Of a stretch of 18,449 nt of DNA, positions 1-9,577 are shown piece by piece (position 1 is the stretch's first letter; each line of letters begins with the position of its first letter). A program made the translations under genes and the position numbers. This stretch comes from Phoronis ovalis (taxonomy: Eukaryota > Phoronida > Phoronidae). The stretch is from NCBI GenBank assembly GCA_028565635.1, contig JAOXYB010018096.1:1-18449 (forward strand). The letters are read 5' to 3'. The notes under the pieces are model-generated. The model did not search any database and was not told the DNA's origin. It saw only the letters and a list, made by a program, of their open reading frames with translations.

Positions 1-336
1 ATACCACGAGAGCGAACGCCATGTTTAGTTACTTTTGTAGTATTCATATTTAAGTATAAATAAACGTAGTTATTTCACCTACCAACTTGCCAAACTGTCA
101 TTGCTGCCATGAAATAAGTTTTATCAAATCCTGATTAGACTTGCTTTTTAAAGTCCTTGATGATTGTTTTAAAAATTTTTAAAATTTTAATTAATAAGAT
201 GCAATTCTTTAAAAAAAATGTTTTATTACATTTCACTATCTAATATATGGCACGGCGAGTAAAGAAAATGCATTTTTTTGCAAGAATAAAATAATTTTAA
301 AAAATGAAATAAATTAATAATTAAAAAAATTTCCAG
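1..336. other. AT-rich non-coding stretch
   Basis: I see no gene, structured repeat or RNA here. Poly-A and poly-T runs are frequent. It may be intron or intergenic, depending on whether the 337-527 exon is real. Confidence 0.5.
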
Positions 337-527
337 AAGGACTTGGAGCAAGCCTAAATCCTGATATAAACTTACTCATACACAATTTTTTTCAAAAAAA
401 TACATCTAACATTCAAATAAATTCTAATGAATTAACAAGTAATCCATGCGATACTCTGTTCTACAATATGACACAGAAAAACTTGGACAATTCTGGATTA
501 AGATTATATGACCACATGCGACATTAA
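337..527 (+). CDS. Possible terminal exon of a gene entering from the left edge, 62 codons plus stop
   Basis: After an acceptor-like TTTCCAG ending at 336 there is an open frame (first full codon GGA at 339) that runs 62 codons to TAA at 525-527. The peptide starts GLGASLNPDINLLIH and ends LRLYDHMRH, and is rich in Asn and Leu. An AATAAA lies at 856-861. No domain is recognised. Open frames of this length occur by chance in AT-rich DNA, so this is only a candidate; a matching donor would have to lie upstream, possibly outside the window. Confidence 0.25.
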
Positions 528-1273
528 AAAGTTCACACAAGGCAGGAAATTTAAATCTATATTCAACTGATATGAATAGCTTATTAGAATATAAACGTCC
601 AATCGACCAGAGGCTAACTGAATAGAGAACATTTAAACTTTCGGGTTAACCGACGTCATATAGCCCAAAGTAACAGATGTGAATAGGTACTAAAATTATT
701 CATACCAATGCCAGCTGAACCAATATGTAAATAACAAAGTCTGCAAGCTATTTATCCCTGAGGTATTCAATAATTCCGCACCACAGATAAAATCCCTATG
801 GAAAACAGGTTTCTTTTTTTTGCAACAAAATCCTGTGAAATTGCTTATTTTATGAAATAAATATTTTGATCAACAGGTTACGTGCATGTTACATCCATTC
901 AGCACTTATCAGTGAGGTAATTCCCAAATGGTGTTCTGAACTCTTCTGGAAACTTCAGACATGCTCAAGGTATTTTGATTGAGCATGAGGAAGACGGTAA
1001 ATCTGTGAGTTTGATTCAGGGTTAGTCGTTGATGAAATGAATGTTTTGCTCAAAAGTCCAAAATGTCACATATCTAATTTGCTATTTGCAGAATTTGCTA
1101 TTTGTCCTGCATGATTTGTCACAGAATAAGGAGAAAAATTGTTTCAAAATTTTAACTTTTTCACTGTGAAATTCCAGAGACCGGTTTATGTATTTCTATG
1201 CACTAAGTGCAACATCTTCAGAAAACGTTATTTTCTAATTCCATAATGGATTTAAAATGAAAGAAGTAACAAC
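528..1273. other. Non-coding stretch with weak exon-like signals
   Basis: There is no convincing gene. Around 880-990 both strands have short open stretches next to acceptor-like motifs (plus strand ATCAACAG at about 870-877; minus strand GTTTCCAG near 950). They conflict in strand and carry no recognisable domain, so I do not call either. Confidence 0.4.
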
Positions 1274-1434
1274 CTGTTTTGATTAATTTCTTCATTTCTT
1301 TCTTCTTCCAACAATTCTGATGTCTTCAAAACAAATTTCTCTTTTGATAAGTTAACATTTACTTCAGCATCCACTTTAGCTTCTTTTGAGCCTCTTGCCA
1401 TATTGCTGAGTATGAATCTTTTATCTTCGGTCAT
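1274..1434 (-). CDS. Possible start-containing exon of an unrecognised minus-strand gene (53 codons plus 2 bases)
   Basis: On the minus strand an acceptor-like TTTTTAATTTCAG lies about 50 bases before ATG at 1434, with an in-frame stop between them. The frame runs through a highly charged, Glu/Lys-rich peptide (SELLEEERNEEINQN) to ACAG|GTTG at 1274/1273. Its charge is unlike the usual Phe/Leu/Ile/Asn content of chance frames in AT-rich DNA, and a short helix or coiled coil is plausible. The donor is weak and I found no convincing next exon. It could equally be a fragment. Confidence 0.3.
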
Positions 1435-1662
1435 TGAATATGAGATGATGGATATTTAAATTCTATGCTTACAGTCACTGAAATTAAAAATATCTTTATC
1501 AAATGAATATATAATACAAAGGAAAGATACCTTCAGGGTTTAACATGAAAACAATTTTAACAACATGTATTGATATATCTTTCATTTCATATTATTGGGG
1601 TGATCTGAGGTTTGTTTTGCCAGTCAAAACACTTATTAAAGTTAATGTGGGGATAAATTTAC

Positions 1663-1996
1663 CCCGGGGGGCAGTCAGTATGAAAGTGGGTACCCATGTT
1701 GGAACATGGGTTTTCAAAAAAGGCCCTAACGAAGTGAAATTCTGCAAAAAATATACCCCCCTAGGAAGTGAGTTTTTTGAAAAAATACACCCCTAAGGAA
1801 GTGACTTTTGGGGGAGAAACACCCCTAACAAAGTGTCACACCTCCAAAAAAACTACCCATTTTCATGATTTTAGCTAAAAAACAGACCCTAAGCGCGTAA
1901 CGCGCGTTACGCATCGGTGGTTCGAAAAACATACCCTTTCACGCGAAATTTTGTTGGAACATGCATACCCACTTTTATATTGACTGCCCCCCCGGG
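1663..1996. mobile_element. 334-bp MITE with CCCGGG termini and 8-bp target duplication (hAT-like, non-autonomous)
   Basis: The ends form an inverted repeat of roughly 38 bp: the left reads CCCGGGGGGCAGTCAGTATG and the right, reverse-complemented, CCCGGGGGGGCAGTCAATAT; both continue AAAGTGGGTA and then, one base apart, CATGTT. Flanks AAATTTAC (1655-1662) and ATATTTAC (1997-2004) match at 7 of 8 bases, fitting an 8-bp duplication as in hAT transposons. The interior holds about four degenerate units of about 36 bp built on CCCCTA-x-GAAGTGA (1720-1835) and an 18-bp perfect palindrome at 1895-1912. There is no transposase, so it would need one supplied in trans. Confidence 0.75.
1895..1912. repeat. 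18-bp perfect palindrome GCGTAACGCGCGTTACGC inside the MITE
   Basis: It is self-complementary over 18 bases and contains four CpGs, within an otherwise AT-rich window. It could form a cruciform or hairpin in the MITE, or be a protein-binding site. Confidence 0.8.
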
Positions 1997-2849
1997 ATAT
2001 TTACTAATAAATAGTACTATATTTCCTTAAAATGTGTCAAAGGGTCGCAACGTCATTCAAAATGAGCTAATCAACTACACATAAATGAATTAAAAATGTG
2101 ATTATCTCGCATTAATTTAAATGGTCTTCAACTCAAATTGCAGCCCTGGGTTATTAGAGAGGGGTCAATTATTGATTTATTTTAGTCACCAGATGGAGCG
2201 ATTATTAGAGAAAGCACGGTACAACATTGTCATACCATAAACTTTTTTGATCTGCTTAAAATATTTGAAAGATATATAATATTAAAAAGTATTGAAATAG
2301 GAAAGCTTTAGGGTATTGGTTGGATGAAAGTTTAAAAAATATACAAAAAACAAGACTACCAGGTCTATTCCCCTTCTGTGTACTTATTGTATCTATATCT
2401 GTACTATCATATATGTTATAATTTGTTTTTGTAACATACATATATTGTATATACGCGTCATAATTTATTAAATTTACATAAACACAATTCAAGCAAACAT
2501 TCTAATTTCCTTTAACTTAGCACAGCCTTCAATAAAAGAATGACTCAATGATATTGATTTGTTCCATGAAACCATTTATAACATACCATAATTAGACAAC
2601 TAGTGGTTGTGTAAAATCAATACATTTTAAATGACAGCTCCTAATTTATTACTTTAATACTAGATAGCACTAAAGCATATCTATAAAACATGATGTTGAT
2701 TCTATATATATAATATCATATTATGACTTTCTGCTGCAGATAGTTTGGTAACAAGGTCATATTAAATACCTATTTGTCTGAAAAGATAGACTTAAAGTGG
2801 CTATTTATGTGAGCAGTGATTAGTCAAGCCAAGCATTGACTCATTCAAC
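1997..2849. other. Intergenic region upstream of the CARD-RING-NHL gene
   Basis: AT-rich, with no gene recognised. It should hold the promoter and 5' UTR of the gene starting at 2850. An open minus-strand frame at 2256-2492 is Ile/Tyr/Asn-rich and looks like chance. Confidence 0.5.
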
Positions 2850-2853
2850 ATGG
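2817..2853 (+). promoter_or_regulatory. Translation start context of the CARD-RING-NHL gene
   Basis: An in-frame TGA at 2817-2819 followed by TTCAACATGG gives a favourable start with A at -3 and G at +4. A TATATATA run at 2703-2710 lies about 140 bases upstream and could be a TATA box, but such runs are common in this AT-rich DNA. The transcription start cannot be placed. Confidence 0.5.
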
Positions 2854-3008
2854 CTGAATTAAGACATAAAGAAATTCTGCAGCAATTCCGCAAAGATTTG
2901 GTAGAAGATATTGATGTTCCAGTTATAATAGATCACCTGATACAAACTAAGGTGGTACCCATACCACTGAAAGATGAGATTATGTCACATGCAACAAGGC
3001 AAACACAG
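2850..3008 (+). CDS. Exon 1: start codon and N-terminal half of the CARD (residues 1-53)
   Basis: The ATG at 2850 has a good context (A at -3, G at +4), and an in-frame TGA at 2817-2819 lies 33 bases upstream with no ATG between, which fixes the start. The exon ends CAG|GTAAGC at 3008/3009, a near-ideal donor, in phase 0. The peptide begins MAELRHKEILQQF and continues with DLVEDIDVP and IIDHLIQ. This is the helix 1 to helix 3 pattern of CARDs (acidic turn, then a buried I-x-D-H-L stretch) seen in APAF1 and CRADD. Read without splicing, the frame stops three codons past the donor, so it is only 56 codons long and easily missed. Confidence 0.88.
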
Positions 3009-6000
3009 GTAAGCTGGTAAATATAACAGGTCAGTTTTGGGGTCAGTTTAAGTAGTTGATTGCAACACATTAACTGGGAAATTTCATGATGAAAACATCA
3101 GTCAACTGTGACTATTACATGTACTATGAATTTCCGCCAGTCACGGTCAGATAATTTTGGTAAAACTGCACAATAACAAATATAAAATCAGCAGCAAAAA
3201 AAGATTCTCAAATAAGAGTATAATAAACTCATTCTATATATAATTGCTTTGGGATTATTTGCATTTATTCCCAGATTTAGTCTGAATAATATTATATAAA
3301 TAGTCTCCAAAGAGTCTCACCAGACATGACCTTATATCTAACTTTAGTAATGATTTAACATAATTACATCAAACAGATCAATCTAAAAGCTGGAGATATG
3401 ATAATTAACTTGTTTATAAATTTTATCACATTTATTTAAGAATGGCATTATTTCAGACTTTGATTGCATTATTACATAATATTAGGCTACATCATGACAT
3501 TACTATGAATGACCTGTTCATATTGTACTATTTGTAATAAATGTCACATTTTATGGAAACTTCTACTTTATACTTAAAACGATTTTAAGTACATTGTACA
3601 TTAAAGCAATTACCACATGCATACATATTGTACTTATTAGTTCGATCAATTCTAGCTCACTTGCCATCCCAGGGCTTTCTTTGTTATCATTGGGTTGGGG
3701 ATGTGCCACTGAGGGTAGATTTCTTTGACCAACTCCATATCGAAAAATAATGTGGAAATTTGGATGCCAAAAAATACCCTGAAATTTCAATGTTTTCTAA
3801 TTTTCAAAATACTGTTATGTATTTTATCAGCTATTGCACACTATTTTCTGTAAATAGACTCAAACTATACTATTCCAAAGGAATTCATATCCAGGCCTAT
3901 TCTCAAAATATACTATAAAAGGTGCTCCAAACATAACAAAATTCATAAAGAAAGCTATCCCGAGACAGTACCACATGCCCATCAGTTCCATGCCACGAAA
4001 TGTCTTTATTTTGACAGGGCTGATTCAAATCTTTTGGGTTAATTGTCCCATGTCCTGCTACATGGACTGCTGTTAAAGCGCCCCCAAAGAGCATCAAATT
4101 GTGGAAAAAAATATGTCCCTGTAGACTTGCATAAGTATAAAGTGATTTTTTTTTTGATACTTAATTTTTTTTGATAATGTTATTAATTTTTATTCTGATT
4201 ATGTTTAATAATCATTAAAACAAAAAATTTATTCATTACTTAACATTTTGTAGTTTTGAATAATTTTTATTAAATCATTTTAGACTGCCAGACCATATAT
4301 ATATAAAACAGGGGTATATATAAACACTGAAAATATGACATTTTATGTTGTATAAGATTTTTTCCAACTAATAACTGAAAATATTATATTTTGTGTTGTA
4401 TAAAGATTTTCTCATGTTTTTCTAATGATTTATGTTAAAATAAAATAATTGGCCAGGCAGACTTGAGCCAGTCTAATGTCCATGGAACATTATTTCTTTA
4501 GTTTTAGCCAGAACATATAAATATCTCTCACATTTCAAATGTTGAAAAGTAAGAAAAAGAAGTCTTGTTTGAACACTCTTGCTTGAGCAATTATCCCTAA
4601 ATTTGCATATCTCTCATTTCATTTTCCTAACAGTTAAAACAACCAAATTTTTTTGCAAAAATATGCAACAAATTTCGCTTTAAATTTTTGAACCAATGTC
4701 AGAAATAGACTATTTCTAATACTTCTATCTTCAAAAATAGGGATAACGATTTATCAAAGTAACAGAGATAATATATTACTTAAAAAGTTATTATTATTTT
4801 AAGTTCATGGTACATTCAATAAGCATTATAGTTACTACCATTTTAAAGGAGATGGCCTACGTACACCATTAGATTCCCCATCCAACTCAGTACAAAAACG
4901 TTGTAACGTTCATGCACATATCAAATAGAGCAACATTCCCAGAACTATTATCTCTTCATAATGTGAGCGTACACTCTTTCATACACTACCAGTTAAATTT
5001 TCGTGCAGTCTTGACCATACTGATTTTGAGAAAATCACGTTAGAACAAAATCGACCCATGAATCGCACTATTCCACTGGCAAATAAGCCCGAATTCAAAT
5101 TCTGATTTTTAAAAAATTGTAATGATCTCTGGAATGTTTTTGCTTTAGTCAGAAAGTACATGTTGACATTGCAAAACACCCAAAATTAAAATGCCAGGAC
5201 CCCCCAAAAAAGAAAAAAATATGTGTATTAATATGCCGGTACGGTACTATATTTGGTACTATATTCATGCAATGGTGTACTAAGGCCAGTAGCAACTCTG
5301 TGGTATCATTTTATTTTGTTTACATGTCAATTAACATGTGGGCAGAGTAAAATAAACCACAATATGCTTGGTTGCAAACAGTGGGAATACACCAATATAC
5401 ATGGGACAATCTCTATACAAACAGGGTAGCCAAATTAATCATTAGTTTTTCAAATTGTCACCATGAAATCATACAATCATATATAAATTATTTTCTACTG
5501 CTGAATGTATCATTTTTCATTAGATTTTGATAAATCCATATGATTGGCTTTAACAATACAAAACCACAATATCAGATTTTATTATTTACCTGTTTGGATC
5601 TTTTTAAGATGGCTAGACCTGTTTATGACAAAACAGTTATTCATACAAATTTTGGGCAGTTTAATGAAAAAATAGACTAATAAAAATTTAATGATTATGA
5701 AAAATTACTTAACTTATCTGTCACATGATATAATAAGTAGGGAGGCCATTTTGGGTAAAAACTCAAATTAAGTTTAAAAAAGTCCCAAAACTCCTGTGGA
5801 TACAAAGCTGAAACTTACCCAAAATTAATTTGTCCAGAACGGGTCTATAGCCACGTTAATTTGTAGTTACTATAACAGCCCCTATGCTCTAAGACTGCAT
5901 AAAAAATAGAGTAGTTTCAACTAAACTTTTTTGGTATTTTGCGCTTTACATTTGTGTAAATAGTCACCATGTTGTAGGTACAAGCACTGCTAGATTTACT

Positions 6001-8369
6001 ACCCAGAAGAGGACATTCTGCATTTGGAGAATTCTGTAATGCACTGAGAGAGGATTATCCCTGGTTGGCAGAGAAGCTAGAAGCCACATACAATAGGGGT
6101 GCTACTAATAATATCCATGCCTGTGATGATACAACAGGTATATCAAATATTCTATTATATTATTTTATTTCAGAAAAAGAACGTTTGTAATGTATACAAA
6201 TTGTGGTTTTGAAAAACTACCATAAGACATTAAAGAAAACTACATATTAAGTTATTTAAACAGGAGTAACATGAAATACAATCACTAATAAGATTATGTA
6301 TTTTAATACATGTATGTAGAGTAACATGTAGAATTAGTAACACAATCTATGCATTATTTATATTACTGCAGTGACTGATCGAGACTGATTGAAAAATTAT
6401 AATGAGCCTTGACCTATAACTTTTCAATCGGGACATGTTACATCTCCATAATGGACCAGAAACTGCCTACTAATCTCTATATTAGACCAACAGAATTTTT
6501 TTTTTTTTTCTTATCAGTACACGAATTCATTCTTGTTGTCATCTGCTTAACTGTGCACGGGTTATCATGCACAGATCAGGCCGTGTGAGTATGCAACAAA
6601 CAAAAATTTCCCTGTTTTATAATAAAATTATAAAATCTAGTTTTCAAATTAAATATAAAAGTGTAATACAACAAAATATACCCGTAAAAGTCGAAAATAG
6701 TAAATCTGCAACTTCACAACCTACATGTGTAGGTACGTGTGCCAGTTTGTAGGACTTTCAAATCACCATGTGAATGATGATTCACAAAGGATCCATTATA
6801 ACATTTTTAGTGATCCATTATAATTTTATGACCCATTGTAGGCTTTCTTATGAACTGACATGTGATGTGATTTAATGAATCTGATTGGGCAAGCGACACA
6901 GATGATTTAATATAGAATTTTTACCATACTTACAGATTTTAGATTATGCACCATAGTTCATTATGCACAAGTTTTTCATTGTTTTAGATCTCAATCCAAC
7001 ATTCATGTGCCAGAGCTGTTTTTTTAACTATGACGATGATCAACACCAACCGAAACTGTTACCTTGTAACCATGGTTATTGCCAAGAATGCATCACAACC
7101 TTGGCAGAAGGTAAGCATCTCGAATGCCCAGAGTGTAGGCAAATACTGGATATAACACAAGAAATAAAATCACTCCCAACAAATAATTTTGTTTTTCAAT
7201 CTCAAGAATTTATAAGGAAGACCCAAGATGAGAAAGAAATAGGTGCTGTGAGTGAAATAGTAACAGTATCACCACACCCAAAACCTGGGCCACAAATAGA
7301 AATACAGATTTCACTATCAATTCCACAAAATGATTTGAAAGTTTCGTTAACCTCACCAGATGGAGCCACGGTGTATGTACCCGTAAAGAATGTAAGAAAT
7401 AACCGCTACAAAGCACTATACAGGTCTAAAGCTGTTGGCATGCATCATGTACGAGTGATGACAGGTGATGATATAGTATTTTCTGGTGGAAAATACGATT
7501 TTAGTGTTTTCAGTAACAATCCAGTGTGGAAATTAGGAACCAGAGGTTCAACTCCTGGTCAGTTTGATACACCACGAGATTTAGCGACAGATGATGAAGG
7601 AAACGTTTATGTATCTGATGGCGCAAACTGTCGAGTAGTAAAAATAAATTCATCAGGGCATTATGTTAGCCATTTTGAATTAGAAGATAAGGTGGATGGC
7701 AAAAATGATTGTATAGATGGAATTGCCATAGACAATAACCAAAAACAGATTATATGTTCAAAGGGCTATCTAGATCAGAACAATAAACTTTGTAGTGATT
7801 TTATACACATATACAGCATGAATGGCAAATTGCTGCAAGGAATTCATAAGGTAATGAAAAAATCTGCATGCCTTGCTGTTAACAGCAAAGGCCAAATTAT
7901 TGTTTCCGATTTGGAAGAACATGCTTTGTTTATATGTACAAGAAAGGGTGATGAAATTGAATGGAAGCAAATAGGGCAGCAAGGCTCTGGTCCTGGAGAG
8001 TTCAACTCACCCTACAATATTGCAATAGGGCCTAATGATGATATCCTGGTAAGTGATGCAGGCAACAAGCGTGTGCAAATTTTAAATGAAAATGGCGAAT
8101 TTAAATATCTTATTGGAGGGCTTGGTGATGAAATGCATAAATTTGAAGATCCTTCTGGTATAATTGTTGACGAAGAAAACAATATATTAATCGCAGACTA
8201 TAAAAGAAATGTTATTCAGATCTTTGCATATTCTGGAGAGTTTATATCTTCCATTGGTAGTGAAAGTGATAAGTTTGACTGTCCTTTGGGATTGGTAGCA
8301 TCCAGCAGTGGACATGTATATGTAGTTGATACTTGGCATCACTGTATTAAGAAATATCAGTATAAATAA
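2850..8369 (+). CDS. CARD-RING-filamin-NHL protein, putative E3 ubiquitin ligase; three exons, 566 aa, join(2850..3008,5978..6137,6988..8369)
   Basis: Seen: three exons join with intact GT-AG sites. The phase-0 junction at 3008/5978 and the split GAT codon at 6137/6988 (G plus AT) give one open frame of 567 codons including the stop. Domains: CARD at about 3-92, C3HC4 RING at 114-156, filamin-type Ig at about 198-281, six NHL blades at about 287-566. Known: CARDs pair with other CARDs in apoptosis and innate immunity; RINGs recruit E2-ubiquitin; filamin plus NHL C-termini bind RNA or protein in TRIM2/3/71-type ligases. Inferred: a cytosolic ligase that ubiquitinates partners brought in by the CARD, or a ligase controlled by CARD assembly. 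It has no B-box or evident coiled coil, so it is not a full TRIM; the RING-NHL part without B-box recalls malin (NHLRC1). The substrate is unknown. The gene model is strong; the function is inferred from domains. Confidence 0.9.
3009..5977 (+). other. Intron 1 (2969 bp), interrupting the CARD in phase 0
   Basis: It runs from GTAAGC to TTGTAG and is AT-rich, with no further in-frame exon needed to complete the CARD. A slightly less AT-rich stretch at about 3640-4110 has two open minus-strand frames (3563-3790, 3903-4097) separated by stops and with no recognisable domain; it may be a decayed repeat. An 11-bp perfect inverted repeat, ATTTTGGGTAA/TTACCCAAAAT, lies at 5749-5759 and 5815-5825. Confidence 0.8.
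5978..6137 (+). CDS. Exon 2: C-terminal half of the CARD (residues 54-106 plus the first base of codon 107)
   Basis: The acceptor TTGTAG ends at 5977 and the donor ACAG|GTATAT starts at 6138. The exon is 160 bases, entering in phase 0 and leaving with one base. The peptide has VQALLDLLPRRG, then AFGEFCNAL, then DYPWLAEKLE. From memory this closely follows the helix 4 to helix 6 region of CRADD (LLD-x-LP-x-RG, AF-x-x-F, PW-x-x-EKL). After the CARD come about 15 polar residues acting as a linker into the RING exon. The polypyrimidine tract upstream is weak, but the acceptor is supported because it restores an unbroken CARD. Confidence 0.87.
6138..6987 (+). other. Intron 2 (850 bp) between the CARD and RING exons
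   Basis: It runs from GTATAT to GTTTTAG with a good pyrimidine tract at 6971-6987. It contains a stem-forming inverted repeat (6387-6401 with 6415-6429, 14 of 15 paired), a 14-T run at 6496-6509, and three short copies of a CCATTATAA/CCATTGTAG-type motif at about 6790-6842. An open frame at 6567-6752 shows no domain and no splice sites that would place it in the transcript. Confidence 0.75.
6988..8369 (+). CDS. Exon 3: RING finger, filamin-type domain and six-blade NHL propeller (residues 107-566)
   Basis: The acceptor GTTTTTCATTGTTTTAG ends at 6987. The split codon rebuilds Asp107 and continues LNPTFMCQSC. RING ligands in protein numbering are C114, C117, C133, H135, C138, C141, C153 and C156 (C-x2-C-x15-C-x-H-x2-C-x2-C-x11-C-x2-C), complete C3HC4, at 7008-7136. 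A LPTNN motif follows, as in TRIM proteins. The filamin-like Ig segment (7260-7511) has the YKALYRSKAVGMHHVRV strand pair. NHL blades start near residues 287, 337, 393, 437, 484 and 531; blades 1, 4, 5 and 6 are canonical (for example PGQFDTPRDLATD...VYVSD), while 2 and 3 are diverged. The last blade ends at the stop, so a closed six-blade propeller is likely. Confidence 0.93.
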
Positions 8370-8370
8370 A
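8365..8370 (+). terminator. AATAAA overlapping the stop codon; further AATAAA at 8941 and 9095
   Basis: The stop TAA (8367-8369) sits inside an AATAAA hexamer. Use of this signal would give a 3' UTR of only tens of bases. Other AATAAA hexamers at 8941-8946 and 9095-9100 would give UTRs of about 0.6-0.75 kb. The sequence does not show which one is used. Confidence 0.35.
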
Positions 8371-9561
8371 ATACGAAATGATACACACAAGTTGAAACAG
8401 ACTTAAAATGATCATTCGAATACTCCAAATGTTATAAATACAACATATTTAGCACCACCAGCCTGACTGTAAAGCAAAATAATAGGAAGGCTTTATAAGG
8501 AGCATGAAACTAATTCACATGAATTAAATTAATATTGAGATCACTCAACAGCTACAAAAGTGGATTTATCATGTAAATATATCTTATTGAACTGTCTTGA
8601 GTTAAAGCACTAGCATTTAATGATAGTATCTTCAAAATTACTCATGAAAAAAAAAAATATGTAATTTAATATGATGCTCTATGTGCTTATTACATATTCT
8701 TGCAATATATAGTCTAATAATGAAGATAACCTAGATGTGTGTAAGTTTTATAAGAACCTGACCAATCATTTGCCATGTTACGAGGACATTGTTAAAATAG
8801 GTTCTTTCAGGAAGTAAAACTTCTTATTAGGGCAGATGCAGAGAGCAATGGGACAAAACAACATTACTATGTTTTTGGACAAAAAGATAAATTTTTACTG
8901 GAATCACACCCTAATGAGGGATACTTTTAGTGAGGACCATAATAAAACAAAGTACCTCTGTTGTAACAAAGAAATTATGGCAATTGGCTTACAGTAGCAA
9001 CATGCAATGAACCAAGTCCTGGCTCTACATAGTACATGACCCTATTATATGGCTTGCCTGTGGCATGTTAAAAGCTGTAAAAAAAATTCTACCAAATAAA
9101 ACAAAACATTGATGTTTACTGTTCTTGTGCAGGAGGTGAGTCTTAGAAAATGTTTTGGTTAAATACATTAAGAGGGCCTTGACCCTACACCTCAGGCTTG
9201 GTCAATGGTAGTTGTAGTAACCAAAACGTTTCCTGCGTAAACGTTGCAGTTGCATCCATAGTGTTTATGCAGGAAATACCGCAGCAAAAAGCCTGAAACA
9301 ATTTTCACCTTAATTCTTAAAATGTTTTGCTAATCTATGAAACAATTTTTATTAAAATACATGTAAAACTTAAAATGTCCTCACTCTCAAGCAGAATACG
9401 TGATCTTTTGATTGATTTTTTTCATAAAACATGCTTCACATGAAATCCGGGAATAAGATTAATAATGGCGGATGGGCTGAATTTTTTTCACATGGTTGGA
9501 AAACTTTACTTATAAAACTAATAAAAAGTTTCATAACAGAATATTTATGTACTGATTTATA
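8370..9561. other. 3' flank of the CARD-RING-NHL gene; non-coding
   Basis: No open frame of note. It probably contains the 3' UTR. An imperfect nested stem lies at 9146-9233: outer arms 9146-9161 and 9218-9233 (GAAAATGTTTTGGTTA with TAACCAAAACGTTTCC, 14 of 16 paired), inner arms GGCCTTGACC and GGTCAATGG. This could be a decayed short inverted-repeat element. Confidence 0.5.
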
Positions 9562-9570
9562 GGGATTTAT
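9562..9570 (+). repeat. Target-site duplication, left copy (GGGATTTAT)
   Basis: This 9-bp sequence is identical to 11580-11588 and lies directly outside the left inverted arm. Confidence 0.85.
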
Positions 9571-9577
9571 TAGTCCT

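Noticed and set aside
1545-1796. 83-codon plus-strand frame
   Set aside because: Its 3' half is the MITE terminus and its internal repeat units, so it is a chance frame crossing the transposon boundary.
3563-4097. Two minus-strand frames in intron 1 (3563-3790 and 3903-4097)
   Set aside because: They are separated by several stops, show no splice sites linking them and have no recognisable domain. At most they are a decayed repeat.
2850-6137. Death domain or DED instead of CARD for residues 1-92
   Set aside because: The IIDHL helix 2-3 pattern and the LLDLLPRRG...AF-x-x-F...PW-x-x-EKL order follow CRADD and APAF1 CARDs more closely than death domains or DEDs.
6963-6987. ATG at 6963 as the start of the RING-NHL gene
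   Set aside because: The 25 bases before 6988 are the pyrimidine tract and acceptor of intron 2. The split-codon phase from exon 2 fits exactly, and the upstream CARD exons supply a better start.
7210-8390. Minus-strand open frames within exon 3
   Set aside because: They are antisense shadows of the RING-filamin-NHL coding sequence, with no domain of their own.
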